Source of the DNA: Tomocerus qinae
Lineage: Eukaryota; Arthropoda; Collembola; Entomobryomorpha; Tomoceridae
NCBI GenBank assembly: GCA_020055645.1
Contig: CM034546.1
Coordinates: 105,235,812 to 105,299,811, forward strand
Direction of reading: 5' to 3'
Length of the DNA: 64,000 nt
Part shown: piece by piece, positions 1 through 15,465 of the stretch
How the letters are laid out: each line of letters begins with the position of its first letter
Numbering within the stretch: the first letter of the stretch is position 1
Made by a program: the position numbers and the translations under genes
The notes under the pieces: generated by a model
Told to the model about the DNA's origin: nothing
The model's input: only the letters and a program-made list of their open reading frames with translations
Database searches by the model: none

Positions 1-3000
1 TGTAGTAGAGTCATAATCAGAATCCAAACAATTGGAAATTAGAAATATTTTTAAAATTCAGATAGGATATTTATATCCATCCTTTGTCCAATGCCCATAG
101 CCCAAATAGATTACATATTCACCATTACAATAAATTATAACAGATTTTTTTGTAAAATGTGACTAAAATATTAAAATGTGTTCTCTGGGTAGACATTTAT
201 AGCTGTTGTGTGTGAAATAATTTCGATGGTCACATAGGGCAGAATAATCTTGAACGTTTTACTATGTGCATAATGCAAATCTGGATGTGAGAAGTAATGG
301 GAGAAAAGTCAGCAGGTGAGTTAATAATCATTTAAGCTGCAAAATCTTCTATGAAGACTTAAGTGGAAGTAAAAATAGATTGTTAAGTCAATTCAAGGTA
401 TTCTTCAGATAAATCTTATCGTCCTGTTAGAGAGTTTTCAGGATTTTTTTCATTCAAACAGTTTTATTTACATTTTTGCTTATTATGCTACATCAGATTA
501 CAAAATGCATGAAAGCCTAAACAAACATTCGTGGCTGCAAATATAGTGCTATTCAACTTGCAATGTATTTGCATATGTCCACAGCTCATTGTCATTTTAT
601 TTTCACATTCATCACCCTTCTCTACACGTGTGGTTATGCAATTTGTGAAATTCTATTATGGGAAGCTTTTAGTTCACATTGTATAAATAAAACATGTTTA
701 TTTTGGTTGTTTCTGTTGATGATATATGATTACAGAGATGAGATGTTACTGTTCAGCTTAAAAAGGCGTTATCACAAGTCTATTGATTTTCATTCATTAC
801 TATTTCCATTCTGAATGTGATAATTCTATTTCTTCAAATCCACTCAAGTATCTATTTGTACTAATTAGATTAATGGCTAATTCAAAAGCTGTTTAACCTA
901 AAATTGCAATGAATTCATTAATGTATACTATTCTTTCAGATGGTTTAAAATCTTATAAATTGTTTCAAATTAAAATTTTATAGATTGAAATTATCACGGT
1001 CGATATTTCTTCTACTAAAACCATTTAGTTAATGTTTTAATTAGTACTTGCCTTACTTCGAGAGGGTATCCATGTTAAATTGGGCTAATTCGGGTTACTT
1101 ACTACTGCTTGACTACCTGACACTTTCACATTCATTAGGAAGCATTACGAATTAATTATGAATAAACATTACAGCATGATATGTAAATTGAAATTAGCAT
1201 ATACAGTTAGAGGGATAGTAGGGATACCGTTATATAATATGATAAATATGCAAAGATGAAATTATAAATTCTGCAGTAATAATATGGAGATTGGGAGAGT
1301 TGAAACTCACAAGCACTCAAACGACTCGGTGGAATGAAAAGTGAATAATAATTTGAGTCGACTCCCTTTGATGATATGAGTTGATTACATACGGTGCTTG
1401 CAGACCAGAATAAATATGTGAATTGGAAAAGGAAGAACGGTGTTATGTGGCAGGCCACCTAATCTATCAAAATATCCCAATTCTTACACTAAGAACGATA
1501 GAGATGGTTGGAACGAGTTCAGAAGACAGCTCAATTTGTAGACATACATAATGGTATAGAAGGATGTTGTTTCACTTCCTCCTTCTGTGCACATGGGAAA
1601 TTCTCCTGCTTGACTTCTCCAATCATTCACTAATGTCCATACACATAACATTATAATAATGTTGAATATTACACACATTCAAGTAGGATGCGCTGTAGAA
1701 TAATTGGAGCCAAAGCAATTTTCTAAGGGAGATGAGATATATAATGAAATCCTTAGCTATATAGTCCTATATAAAATGAAAATTACAGTCTTTATTTACA
1801 ACCGAAATATATCAATCAGATCTTCCACTTGTTTATTAAATGTAGGTTGTAAAGTGGTAACGAGCGAGAGGAAAGAAACTTGGGCTGCGGTTAAATATCC
1901 TGAGGAGAGTCAAAAGATTGTGAATCACTCTGAACCGTAGCATGATTTGACAACTGACCTTTTATGGAAGACGCTAGAAAATACAATCCAATGCTAGAAT
2001 TATAAATCATAATGTAACAACGACCATTTATATTGTTAAGATTACTTTTTACTCAGAGCACCAGCGTCCATTTAACAATGCGCAATAAACAATACGTAAG
2101 TGCTTATGCTAAGCTTATCCGCATGCCACCGCCACACAAACCACGGCAGTGACTCGTAAATGCTCAACAGACGTTTATTGCCGATTGTCAAAGTGTACAA
2201 AGGATTGGTTTCAGCTTTAGACACTTTTCTCTTACCATCTCTGACAACAAACCTCTCAACAACATAGAAATTCTGAAATTAATGATAGAAACAGGGGAGA
2301 TTCCATTGCGGATTAAAAAACAAAAAAATGTCAAGCCCCACTTTACATTCCCTTTCTTAGAATCTACAGTTCCTTATAGACAGGATGTAAATCCTAGTAA
2401 ACTTTTGTGCTTGTAACCTGTATGGATATTTTAATTGTCTTTTCATTATTAATTCAATAGATAAATACAGAATGTAAATTTTATAATGCAAATAATATTC
2501 TTCGACTTCAACATCGGGTTTCTGTTTCCACGAATTTATCAAGTTGTTCAGGATCTTTGTCTATGCTGGTATAATTGATGGTTACTAGTCTTAGAGATTC
2601 TGTAAATCAAAGGATCACCTTTAGCAAAGGGTAATGTTAAAAATTATTGTTAAATGACATTAATACGCATGCAAGTGCATTATGTGAGGGAAGATTATTT
2701 ATTTCTTTTGCTCATCTCCATTGTAAGGTAATAATCTAACGGTACAAAAGCTATTATCCATGTACGTAGGGCATAGTAGTATAAATATTACGTGTAGTCA
2801 TGTAGCTTACTGTAAAGATAAATACAAAGCTTAAAAGGGCAGCCGAGTAAGCTGAACCTAAATCCCTAGCTAACTAAGCCTGGCCTGGTTAGGTTACGAA
2901 TAGACAGATTATGGATTGATGGCAAGTTTTGCACAGGTAGTCATTCAGCTGTAAAAGGAATCTTTCTCTCAACCATTTGGCTACAACTAAGGTAGTGTCT

Positions 3001-6000
3001 GAGTAACAAACCTCAGATTCCCTAAGTTTATCCCAACCACAAAAAATATAGCAAATTAACACAATTTACGGAAGATGGGGATTGAGAAACATGCAATAAA
3101 CTGTTAAACAATTCCAGTTTGCCTTTACCCAATATGTTAATTTTTTATCAACCCCCAGACACAAACTCTACAAATTAAGTTGAACATTTATGTACTGTAA
3201 TAGTGCATTGCACTACCTATTTGTTTATTTTTCACTGTTAACCCATGAACACGCAAGCAGAAAAGAGCAAAAACTTTCTATGCGTTTCCAATGCACATTT
3301 AGATTAGATTAGGATATTTTTACTCCAAGTCGATTAGATTTAGCAATTGCAATGCATGTGAAAATAAATGAGCTAATGCACTTTTATCTCGAAAAAGTTA
3401 TTATATCTGCACATTTCTGAAAAATGCAATTAAAAGGGATATTAAAAAGTTTTGTGCTCGTATAAATGAATATGTTGATAACATGTGTCATCATGTCTCT
3501 TGTAATTACATGCATTTTTAGAGAAAATTCACGACACAATTTTAAGAAATGCATTCAACCATTCAGTCGCCGGCGCCGTTGCTTCGTATCTCATAATTAC
3601 ATTGTCATGTCACTCATTTTGACAAGAAATCTCACAGGTAAAAAGATTATTCATAGAAGTGAAGTGGTGAAGAGGAGACAGACAGATGAGATACTTAACA
3701 GCAGTTGCTCTTTGTGAAAACAGAAGAGGCATGTTGGTAGTACTTCACGATATTATATTTCGCAGAAAACAATTTGCACAAAAGTTATATTCATGTAAAA
3801 TATTAAAATATGCTATAGGCTTTGTAATACGTTGATAGATATAGAAGAAAACATTAAAACGATGAAACTTGGTACAATTAGTAATATATTATGAATTTCT
3901 TGGCAGATTATGGGATTTCTAAGTAGATAATTATTTACGCTGGGTAAAAAAGCGGAAGAAGGTAACGGAAGAAGGATGTAAAAAGTTGTACATATTTTCT
4001 TGTTGCATTTTTCCACACATTTTTGTATTTTCATTACGGTGTATGTCGTTTGCACGTATTTACCTGACGTTGATGGCAATAAAATTGCATTGTCATGAGG
4101 TTTGGTCTTCACAAAGACTTTGATAGGTCGTAAAGAGTCAATAAAATAGCCTTCAAAGGATTTGTTATACATAAATACAGGTAATATTTTTATAGTCAGC
4201 TGTGAGTTGAAGTACAAAAATCATGTAAGGTACTAGGACAAAAGGCAACTTTCAATTTATAATAATAATTGTTTCATCATTAATAACTCTTTTTATAGAT
4301 ACGCTCCTGCTGCGAATTGTGTGAATTGTAATCTTAGCTAATTCTTGTCTAGGTGTAGTTAGTATTTCTCAATTAAATGCATTTTTAAAAATTCCCTTCT
4401 CACCAAACATTACAATAGGTTCGCAACATTAATAATAAACTTGGTGAAATGCATTGGCATTGTTTGTTATGTTTCTGTGACTAATGCCAAGTCTTTTCTC
4501 TTGCGTAGGCGATTAATTGCTTGTGTTTCAGGTATATTTACACACATTCAACCTTTACGTGTCATAAATCACACATGGTTCACAGCAGCAATTCAACCTT
4601 TGCTCAATTTCACAATTTTCTAGATGATATTATTATTTTCATAATGAACAATGCAGTAATAAACAGAAGTCATCATTTACTGTTTTAGCTGTACCTGTAG
4701 TATATAGTAGATGTTACAGTGCATTGTGTTATTTATTTTCTATTGTATAATGTGACGCAAAAGGATGAGCATTTGACATGAGAGACTTATAGTACGAGGG
4801 AGAATAACTTTACGATAGTTTTATCTAGTAAATAACGTAATACCATAAGTAATCGACAAGATTTAACCGATATGAAGTGCAATGCAATATCACAATCCTA
4901 CATAACACCTCACTCGTCAAATGTTCTCTATATTTCACCATCAATTAATTATTATAATCATAGCCTTTAGTATATTAGTACTAAAACTAGAGAAAATACA
5001 ATAAAAGTTTTATTGGTAGGAAATCATTTTCTAATAAACTTTTTGTTAAATTAACTACTCTATACAAAAAGTGGATTAACAATTCAATAAGACACAATTA
5101 AACGCAAGAATTGTCTTGTGTGCCAATAATATTGAAAAGAGTTTTGATTGCAAAGGTAGATTCAACAATGCTCAAGACGTAGGTGTGTAACTTAAATAAT
5201 TGCGTTTAAAAAAAGGGTTAGACATTGTATGTGGTCATAATGCTTCTGTTTTGTTATTGTTTCTTTTCTGTGTAATGTGAACTTTGTACTTTATCTAAGT
5301 AAAGGCTAAGCATATTGAACTTTACAACGAGAGAGATTGAAGCGTAGCGAATTTCATTACATTATTACATTGTCTGAACCATCCTCTCTGCTGTAGTGCA
5401 ATAATCTAAATTATTTCAATGTGAGGTAAGCCAAAAAGAACTCGACCATTTCCGCACGACTCCCTTTACTTCAATTCAGTTGGTGTTGATTTTCAACGGG
5501 ATTCCATTCAGATATACTCCAACGCAAGTTAATTGGAAGGAGAAACGAAAAAGAACAGATGGAGATCCTATATAGAGTCATTACCAGAATAAACTTACTT
5601 TATCTTAGAAAACATCAATTTATGTAGGCTTGATTCTTCTCAAAATTTCTAGGTTAACATTTGTTATCATACTGGACTAACTAATGATAACTTATTTATT
5701 TACTGCTCACCACTATATGAACACGAGAGACCAGACGACAAAATCAAAGTGAATTATTCCCTTGCGGTTTTGTTTTGCTATCAAAATAATTCTGCTTTGA
5801 TTTGCTACTAATAACAAAAGAGTTATGATCTCAAGTTTTACAAGTATCAGTTAAGATAGTTCTATATAGTTGTAGGAAAAGGAGATAAAAGTAGGACCAA
5901 GCATGCAGGACCTGTTGCTAAAATCATGCCGAATTGAAAGCCGTAGGCGGTTGCACACTTCACTTATTTACTACTATGTACACACAACAGTGTTACTCCA

Positions 6001-9000
6001 ATCACACAGACAGACATCTCAGGCTGAAGAATACCAATTCAAACTGTTATACTATCAACTGCCCACTCGTCCACTCGACGAATATGTTACTGATAGAAAT
6101 CCCAGATAAAGTTCACTAACACATGAGATTACGATAGCTTCAAATACCTACATAAATATACAACTTCAACTCAACGCATCGTGCTTTAACCAATCTTCTA
6201 GTTTCTTTTTACAATACGTCAACAATATGATGTGCATAATACAAGAATCACAAAAACTACATGACAATCAAGACTAGTCAAACCAAAAGAGTGTGATGAT
6301 GACGTGACGTTGCGTTGACGTCGTTTTCAATACAGGTGTGCGTAGGCACACTTTACCGTAATCTGTAAACACTCAACCCAATAAAACATCAGAGTAAATA
6401 GACACTGGTAACCTGTAAATTCTTCCTGAATTAAATATTGATACTTTTAGTGTTTTATCAAACGGATTTTAAGAGCTTTAATTTTGGATTTTGTTTTTTG
6501 TTTTTTCCTATTCTATGTTAATTTTCTGAGGAAATGTGAACATTACTGATTGGGTAATGTTTTTATGGTCGAACAGAAAGTAGCACCAAGAATGTAGAGT
6601 GTAAAGCAGGGAAGATAAATTAGTCGGCAGGATTTCTGTTGTATCTAGAATGGAAGGGAATTTATAAAGAGAGGATCTACTTTAAAACGGAGGTAAATTA
6701 GCATTGATTTTTAGATTCTGCAGATGTGCACAGCTGATAAATTGCGAGTTTGCGAGTGTAATGTATTGCTAATAAATTAACAGGTATTTGGGAAATTGTT
6801 TTAAGTAATAAATCTCAAGGTGTTAGGAGCTACAACGAGCTGTCATCATTTAAGGTGTGAAGTTGCTAGTCACGTTGAAGTAAATGCAGCAAGTAATTCG
6901 CTAATGAGTTTCATTTAGGAATTGGTTTTCAGTATACGAATCATGTTAGTTAGATTTTACACTATTTTAATGTATTCTGCGTGAGGAGATCCTTGCTCTG
7001 AAACTATGTTTATGGTTGGGTATGTAAATTGTATGTAAACGTGTGGAAGAAACGTATGTTCTTAGAACAGCTCTGTCATTTACAATCTGTCGGTACAGAT
7101 TCAATCGAATTTCTATAGACAAGGAGAATTTATTTAAATGATTCAGATAAGGAAAGCCAATAGTCAGAAATAAAACTTGTAGGAATGTAAACACTGAACT
7201 CATATGAAATGAGTGAGGTCAAAAGTTCATAGAAACTCCCATCGAAAGATCTAATCGAGAGCAGTCTAACAAACTCATGTTCAATTCAAGTTTAACGTAT
7301 AAATTTAAGTTCAATAAATAAGCTCAGCAGTGAATTTGCATACAATTCATTTGAGTAGAGAGAAGACAGGTGTACCAATATGGATCTCATCTTTTCCATT
7401 ACATTAGGTAGAGTCATGCGTTTGTATATCTCGTGGAATAATGCAAATTATACAAGGACGACTCGCCATTATGAGAATTTAGTTGGCAAATAAAATTCTA
7501 AATTATACTATTCAATGTCTAAGATCCCAATCCTTAATGTCATTCTCAGAGTGTAATGGTTTCAAATTTCACATTCCAACTGTCTCCCAAGAAGAAACTG
7601 GCTTATAGCTGTAGTAATTTGCTTACTTATTACATTGCCGTACTAGTATCAACAATTTCCTTACCTATAGCTTTTCGGGTCAAAACCGAACAGTAGGACA
7701 TCCAATTGCCCTTTAGCAATCAAACCCAAAAATTTCTCTCGTATATATAACCATTATAACTCACGCAACAAGACATGGCTCCTTTTTGACTGGCATTTTT
7801 CAAATCTATTGTCATACAAATCAACGTAGACCATTTGTTAACTTGCTCATAGTCCTTTATTGCAATTTAATTCAGAAAGTACTGAAAATTGATCATTTTC
7901 ATAATCTGCTTATGAAAACACTAATGAACTTTAGCCTATGTAGTACAAGGCAGTTTATTATGTTACCTGTAGACAAGACTACAGACAAGACACCTTGTCT
8001 TTGAACTTGTACACATCTAATTACCTCTCTGCACTTGTGTCTGAATAAATTCCAAGCCTAGCCCAGTTAAGTCATCTTTGAGCACACATAAATATACAAT
8101 AAAATAATATAGCTGCGTAGACGCATGATTATTCGGATTGGACACGAGGAAAGGAAACATTAGCTCAGCTCTAGGCTCAATGAATTACATAGATCCATGT
8201 CTCTGTGTACATTGTGCGATTTAGTAAATTGAAAACATAATCTGATGATGTAGAATGAATGAAGGGGAACGGGCATAACACTAAAGTATCAAAGATCAAA
8301 AGCAATTAGCCCAACCCTTCGTACACTTTTCTCACACATCGCAACAGTCTGGCCAAAGTGTAGAAAAACATTATGGTAATTGCTCATGGATCCTCTAAAC
8401 CTTGTTAATGACTTTCATTTACATATTTGGCCTAATGGCTATCTATGCACAGCTTGTCTCCCACTGAAACTTAAATTGGTCCAAAACATGCACATGAATA
8501 TCATTACTATTATTTATCTACTCTATAAACTGCACATATACCATGATATATCTCTATATTTTCAATATCAGCCTGTAATTCATTATAAATCTCTTTCTAA
8601 TCTTAATAACATAGTACACTGCTTATAGTAATCTTACTCGTGAGTGTGATAATGTTTATTTAGGGAAAATTCATTTAATTTCATGAATCATTCTAATTCT
8701 CGGGATCCTTTGTTTGTATAAACGGAACATTAGAAAATAGTTAATCATAATAACTACTTCAGGCCTTTTGTCAAGAATCTATTTCTATAAAAAGTTAAGT
8801 GTTTACTCACATAAGTGATAAGTAATAACATGATGAGGCTCAATTTCCTTACACTTTCTCTGCTACAACTCCTACAAACAATTTTTCTGTAATTATGGAT
8901 TTTGTTTTAAGGATGTTATAGTAGATGAATGTCCCAGGCAATGTACAATTTAGTAGTATTTAAATACTTTCTATAAATATACAAGATTCCCCACTATGTC

Positions 9001-9282
9001 ACTCAATTTTGAAAGATAATGTAAGCATCCAGTGACCCAAATTTTAGGAATTCGGTCCAATTCCATCTCCAAATCGTCTTCATTTTGAATATTGCTATGT
9101 TACTTATAGTTTAGTGGGGTTTATTTTTATGTGTAAGAAATACGCTAGCGCATTGAGTTTTTGGTACACTATTTATGTCATACAACAACACCAATCTCTT
9201 GTAGAACACGTACGGTTATTTATATGAATGAATATTAACACAGGTTAATTTTATAACTACAACGGTTTATTTTATTAATTTC
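1..9282. other. Gene-poor AT-rich stretch, no supported gene
   Basis: No segment here shows a recognisable protein domain, a tRNA or a chain of phase-compatible exons. Open frames are short and poor in CpG. The longest is 134 codons on the minus strand at 3813-4217, with no recognisable motif and a length not far beyond chance in DNA with about 65% A+T. Near 6296-6326 there is a small cluster of TGACG/CGTCA motifs resembling CREB/AP-1 sites, which could be regulatory but is unsupported otherwise. The stretch may be intergenic or part of a long 5' intron of the downstream mwh gene. Confidence 0.5.
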
Positions 9283-9360
9283 AGGAAAAGGATTCCGCGC
9301 ATAACGTTGGAGTTGCTTATTCTTGAGTACGAATTCGGAAACCACAACCATTTTTATCAA
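9283..9360 (+). other. Candidate exon of unassigned gene or mwh leader
   Basis: A pyrimidine-rich tract ending in TTTCAG at 9277-9282 precedes a 78-bp segment that is richer in CpG than its surroundings. A potential donor (CAA followed by GTACGA) begins at 9361. In the frame that skips the first base it is open throughout, with a hydrophobic and charged peptide containing ITLELLILEYEFGNHNHFYQ. The frame ends in phase 0 and could join in phase to the candidate exon at 18383. I do not recognise the peptide. It could be the 3' part of an unidentified gene or a non-coding leader exon of mwh. Confidence 0.3.
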
Positions 9361-9548
9361 GTACGAATTTTCTTTTTAGTTTTGATGATATGAAGTGAAG
9401 TTACGCTTTGGGATGTGTTGCATTTAACGTCAGAAGTCTCAAAAGTGAATTGTATTTAAGTAGAAAACAGATTTAATTGAAATTGTAAAGTCGAATAGTA
9501 ATTGTTTTTGTCAGAAATATATCGTTTTATAATAAGACTATAGGTAGC

Positions 9549-9850
9549 ACATGTGGCTTGCGTGGTAGAGTGTCAATCTCTATGGCGAGTGGTCACAGCT
9601 TCGATGCTTGGCGATATTGGTGTTTGGATACGGTTTTTTCCACCGCTGATGTATTTAGCAGTTACGGCTGTTACTAATTATGCATCATGCAATGGTTTTC
9701 CCGCTTCTGTAACTCCGAATGGAGAAATACCTTAACATTTCTTCGTACTACTCAACGCAACATTTAAAAGAAAGTGAGATATGTTCAACTGGTGTAATTG
9801 GTTTCTAAGGAAACAAACCAGTGGTGTATGAGCTTTTTTTTTTTTTTTTT
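9549..9850 (+). repeat. tRNA-like SINE candidate ending in poly-T
   Basis: The segment at about 9551-9620 resembles a degenerate tRNA. An A-box-like stretch (TGGCTTGCGTGGTAGAGTG) is followed about 30 bases later by a B-box-like stretch (GCTTCGATGCT). About 210 bp downstream the block ends in a run of 17 T at 9834-9850. A tRNA-like head plus a terminal homopolymer is the layout of a tRNA-derived SINE, although most carry A-rich rather than T-rich tails. No clear target-site duplication was found. It is not a functional tRNA: the acceptor stem and T-arm do not pair. Confidence 0.3.
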
Positions 9851-12800
9851 ATAGGTTTCTCGACAATATAAATGTCTTCATTTGGAACACCGTAAAAGTA
9901 GAAGCATAGAATTCCTTTAAATATGTACTGTTTCGGTAAATAATGAAACAGAATGAATTACTGCATATAGTAGAAAATAGTACAATCTAGCATATGTATA
10001 GTCTATAAACACCTAACTCGACTGTAAACAATTTTCGTCTATATTTTAACAAGGAGCTGGAAGCCTTGATGTGTCATGTCACTCACGTCACGTCACTCTT
10101 GCTGAATATGTATTTTTATTACACATGTAAACCATGCAATAACAATCACTAAATTCAATGCAGTGATTGTTAATTAATGGGCAGTTAATGAAAAGTAAGC
10201 CCGTAGTTCGTGTACATCTAACCTCATTTGGAAACATGAGCAGAACAAGTCTACTGTCAATGTTAATTTGTATTTAAAATCTCTGTTGTAAATGACCCTT
10301 TGTGTCATGTTCGTGTCAGATGCAATGCAATTAATTTTGTCAATGACTAACCATAAGAGTAAAAGTACATTTGTTTTGTATCGGATTATTCCACTACGGC
10401 TATGTAGTCAATGTCTATTGTCTATCAATCTTGTCCAACGAGTAATTAATAGATTTTTTGGTAGATTTATATTTAACAACAAAAAATTCCAATACCAAGT
10501 TTGCCATATTTTGCCTTTTTAATTAAACCTATTATTTTCCTCATGCAAACTTTCCTATTTTCTAAAATGCCTTTGTTTGCAATTCGTGCAGATTATCTAA
10601 CGTGTCTAGATTTTACAGAGACAAGGTGTGGTGTAAGCAATTTGCTTGTCTGCTGCAGCAAATATAGCATATACAGCTGACTCATAGTTTATTTTGCATA
10701 GTTTATTATGGGTACCTGATGGGAAAGGCAATTAAATTAGATTATTTTTGTATCAAACTATCACTGTGAGTGAACTTGCAGATAATAGAATTTGTGACCT
10801 GCACATGAAACTAGAGTTTAGCATATTGGTAAACAGAATATGCAGAAATCATTACAAAATTACGAAAATGCTACTGAAAATTAATTTGAATATTTTAAGC
10901 GATCCAGCCATTCAGAAACTATACAGAGTTAAATTATTATTTCATGAAAATGATAATTTAGATCATTCGTGACCCAGCTTGCCATTTTCGTACATTTAAA
11001 GATCAAATTACCTAATGCGAAATATATCTAAGATCATTATTTCATGAAATTGATGAATTCGCATTGTTGGGTAATCTCCTGTAATTTCTAACAGGAAATA
11101 AGTGCCAGGAGGACGTATCATTTAAATATAAATCACATTTGACTTGATGTACTGTGGTTAATGTTCCGTACTAATTCTTTAGCTGCTTAAATACAGCTCT
11201 GCTTACATACGAAATGGATTGACAAATTGACATTGTATTTTAAATAGGCTGTAGTCGTTTGTTATTTGGAATCTGTTCCTAACATTGAAATAATGTGCCA
11301 GGTACCCGCGATGTAAATTGTCCGTCAGTTTGACTTTGACCGTCAATGACAAATATTACAATGTACAATAGAAAGTAAAATGTAAAATAGTGTTTAATTG
11401 GATTTAAGTATATAGTACAGGACACCTTGTCGATAAAAAGTGGAAATCTCTAAATCACATTAGGTATGTAAATATTGTGTACCTAAAGCAAGGCACGTCA
11501 GTCTTAAATCTCTTGAAAACAAATAAATTGCTCATTTCCATTAGATGGTATTTGATTACATTCGCATAAAGTTTACGATGATAGTGTATTGAATATGTTT
11601 TCACACAGTGTGAATAATATTTAAATCAGAATTTGCAATTACGAAGCTGAATCTCGATTTCGATCAAAGATAACACCCATTTACACATAGCATTATTATT
11701 CTACTAGTTTGATTCCACGGAGGTTGAGCTGATGCAATGGAAGAAGAGACAGGGAATGAATTTAGTGAGACGAACTAGACGTTAACTAATGCCATTGCTA
11801 TTTTACGATTCAGCTCAACTATGTAGAACCTCTGTGGTAATTTGAACCCAATGTGATTTCCGAGATAAAAAAAGTGCGTTTGCCTTTACTTAGGTATAAA
11901 AAAGGAGTTCGCAGTGGAACGAACTGGGAAAACTGACAGAGGAATTGAATTCTAGTAGTATTAGAAAAATGTGTATTCGTTCTTCATTAACTTTAGTTAT
12001 CTTTGGTCTGGGCTTTGACGAGGTGTTACATTGTACTCTGTTGTGATTGTGGTTTATATGTGCATGTTGCGAATTCCTTTCGTAGCTAATTTAGTGACAC
12101 AGAAAAACATTCCTGTCTACTTATGCCCATAGGTATATAAAAAAAATTTTTTTTTATTAGAATATAGAAAAGTAAAGCAAAACATGAATATTTTCATTAA
12201 AATGCTATACCAATAAGTAAGTAGGATTATTTATCACAGAAGTAGACAAGTGCAACGATGAAATGTGATGTAAATCTGACTAGTAAAATAGTCAATATAT
12301 CAGTGTGGGAAGGATTTTTGTATACATAAGAATGGAGTACATGAAGCAAAAGGAGCCAAACCAAACTAAATGATTTGCCAAAAAGAACATTTACTATAAG
12401 TATATAGATGACACGTGCCCATACTTTTTCACCTCTTTGGCACACTTGAGTTCAATTCAATTTATTTCAGGATCTTCATTTTCTCACTGAATTAAATGTC
12501 TCATTCACAACGTCGTGCATCACCCTCTTGTTATTTCCGCCGAATAGAAATCGCTACATTGGCATCAAACAACAAAATTTCTTCTTATGCATCAACTTCT
12601 GATATTGAACGATCTATTCTTTCCCATACTCTAAATAACATCACACAAAATCAAACGAATATAATTTATGTTCGAGAAAATCACTTATCCATAGCGCAAA
12701 CCTATTTATTTATTTTATTACTAATGTCTTTTTCTCATGCTGATTAAACCTATTTGCGTATAGAGCAATAAGGATGTCGAAAACTTGAGGGCAGGTCAAC

Positions 12801-15465
12801 ATAGTTTAACAAGTCACTACCGATCTACTTAGATGTGTACCTATGTACTTGGTATGTAAATGTCTTGTTAAATTGCACAGTACAATGTACTTAAGTTTAA
12901 AAAATCTTTGTCTGCAAAAGTAAATACTACTGTAAACTGTGTAAAGTAAACCTTGGCTACACCTATGTACAATGCAAATGGCCTAGCTATTGTATTTCCT
13001 ATCAGATCCCGGAAAATCACAACAATTATTTACTTTTGCTTGTGTAAATTCCTTGATAAAAATACGCAGATAACTATAAACACTTTTTCTCTCTCGGGTC
13101 GCTCTATACCTTTTTAATCTCGGCTCACTTTCAAATTTCTCTGCTTTAAACAATTTATACATAGGTACTTATGCGTATATCTTATACTTATTACTTGTTT
13201 CTACTCGTAGCTACATGTTTACCTACTTAATAGTTAGTTCCCTTATGTAGAAATAAATTATAATGCCTAATTATATATTCCCCTTGAGTAAAGTCGTTGG
13301 ATTAGCTATAAAATGTTGAGATGTAAGTTTTTGATTAAAAATGGATAAGAAAATTTTGTATCTGCACCCTTTTCAACTCACACGGTATAAACTAGAGCTT
13401 TGCCACTGTAGAATAATTCTTAAAGGTTGTACTCTTGTGCTAATTGCATTCAAACCGATAGCTCTCAGTTTGAAGGCTCATTAAAGATGCCCAACCCGCA
13501 CTGGATATCAGTATGCTAATCATGATGATAAGTTATACTCTTAAGTAGCTAGTAGTAGTAGGAAAAAATTGTAGAGAGTGTATTACGAATCTTCCGCTTT
13601 TATTTTAAAAAAATGATTCGTTAACTGAAGCAAATCTCTTATCTCGGATAGCTAATCTCTTTTGGGTATTGATTCATTCATTCTATCAACTTTTTTCAGA
13701 TGAACTAACTAGAATTTATAGTGCAGCTGTTTCATTGTTATTTTATAGCGTATTGTATCATATATTATGTAGCCATTATTACTGAGGTCTGTAGAAATGC
13801 ATTTTCCGTGCATCTTTAACAACACCGGTCTCAAGTCCCTATAGAGTTGTTAGTTATTCATGCATTAAAAGTGCTTGTAATACGCATAAAAGAATGTAAA
13901 TAAAGCGAGTGTAGTTTATAGTGATGGAGTAAGAATGAGAGTTTCATTTAAGTATACTAAGTATGGTTTTTTCCCGTATTTTTATTATCTTTAGATAGAC
14001 AACCAGTGCTATTGGATTTCTTTACGCATTACCAGTTAAGTCAGTGTTTTTTTTCCTCGGGACTGTTTTTACAGAAAATGATCATCAACTTCCCAAACAA
14101 CTTGCACTTTACTTTAAATAATGAATCAGTCATTCTACTCTACTTCACGGTTCTCTACTCTTGTCGATATATGTCTTACACAATACAAAGACATGAACTA
14201 ACTAATCATTGCCATGCAATGCCGTACTTTGCTCGACAATAGCTAACATTGTATTTCTACCCCGTTCATTGAATCTTTAGAATACTTCCTGTAAGAATTA
14301 CTACCTTTGGAGCACAATACGGATGATATAAATCCACATTTTATACCCAGGTTAATAAAGAGTAGTCTTATTTACTGTTTGCGAAAAAGTAAACTTGAGA
14401 AAACTAAACTAAAAGGTAGACATTGCTCATAAGCTTTAAAGTATCACGAAAAGTAAAGCAGAAACCGGACGGGACGGGGTTTTAAGGGCATTGGCATTGG
14501 CTCATTGGCATTTACCTTCCTGCTCCGAACATTCTCAATTCACTCATATACACTCTACCTATCTACATACAACTATCCTCCACTTGACTTCTGTTCACTT
14601 GTCTTTGTGTACTTGGGGAAACACATATCTACATACAAATAACAATCAAAACGACTTGTCTCGTGTCTTTTTATTATTTCTTAATAACCCTCCACTATTC
14701 CCACTTCCTCTACCACCTACGACCATATTGGAAGGATAAATTACTATTTTACCTGTTTTGCCTTTTTATATTATCTCTAGCTACATATCACTTTCTTATA
14801 GTTCACTTAGTCAATTAGACTTATCCTCTATAGACTCAGGAATGCTTAATGAAAATTTAATTACATCTAGCTATAACACTTTTAAATGTTTATTATTATG
14901 GGAAATCCTTATCTCCTATCTCATTGCACATATTTAACCACTTGTTAAGAAAATCTCTGATTAACTAAAGCATTCCCACAACAGCGGCAGCTCTCAGAAC
15001 GCAACCGCCATGTTTTCAATACATTTACATGAGCATAAAATGTTGCAATTGCAGTCTAAGTATGAATTATAGAGATATGCAGGTCCATATCATTATAATA
15101 AATACTGCTACGAGTAGCGTTTTGATTGTGAGAAAAAGGAAATGTTCACCTGTTACGATTTTCTGTCGTATGTAGTCCAATAGGAATTAATTCGATACAC
15201 TGTAGCATAATCAACGGGTATTAGCTACACTTACTACTACTAATTGATGTGAGTCAGAGTTAGGATTGAGATGATACTATTGGAAATGTTTATTAATAAG
15301 CTGCCCATGTGATAATAATCAGATGCGGGTTAGTATCAGCATGGACTACGGAACTTATTGTAGTTACTCATATTATAATTTAGATATGTTGGGCAACAAT
15401 CATTTCAGAGTGAGCTGCAATAATTCATCTAACGGGATGTCGACTTTTTAATATTCACTGCAGGT
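9851..15465. other. Gene-poor stretch, no supported gene
   Basis: I see no recognisable coding exon, RNA gene or mobile element. A perfect 10-bp hairpin (AACAATCACT / AGTGATTGTT) lies at about 10141-10171, and a partial inverted repeat around 11715-11835 pairs the GAGCTGA region with TCAGCTC. Both are weak. Open frames are short and composed of AT-rich codons. Confidence 0.5.

Noticed and set aside
3813-4217. 134-codon minus-strand frame
   Set aside because: Same reasons: no motif, hydrophobic AT-driven residues and an isolated position.
9551-9620. Functional tRNA gene
   Set aside because: A- and B-box-like words are present, but the acceptor and T-arm stems do not pair and the T-loop is degenerate. 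It is better read as a SINE head.
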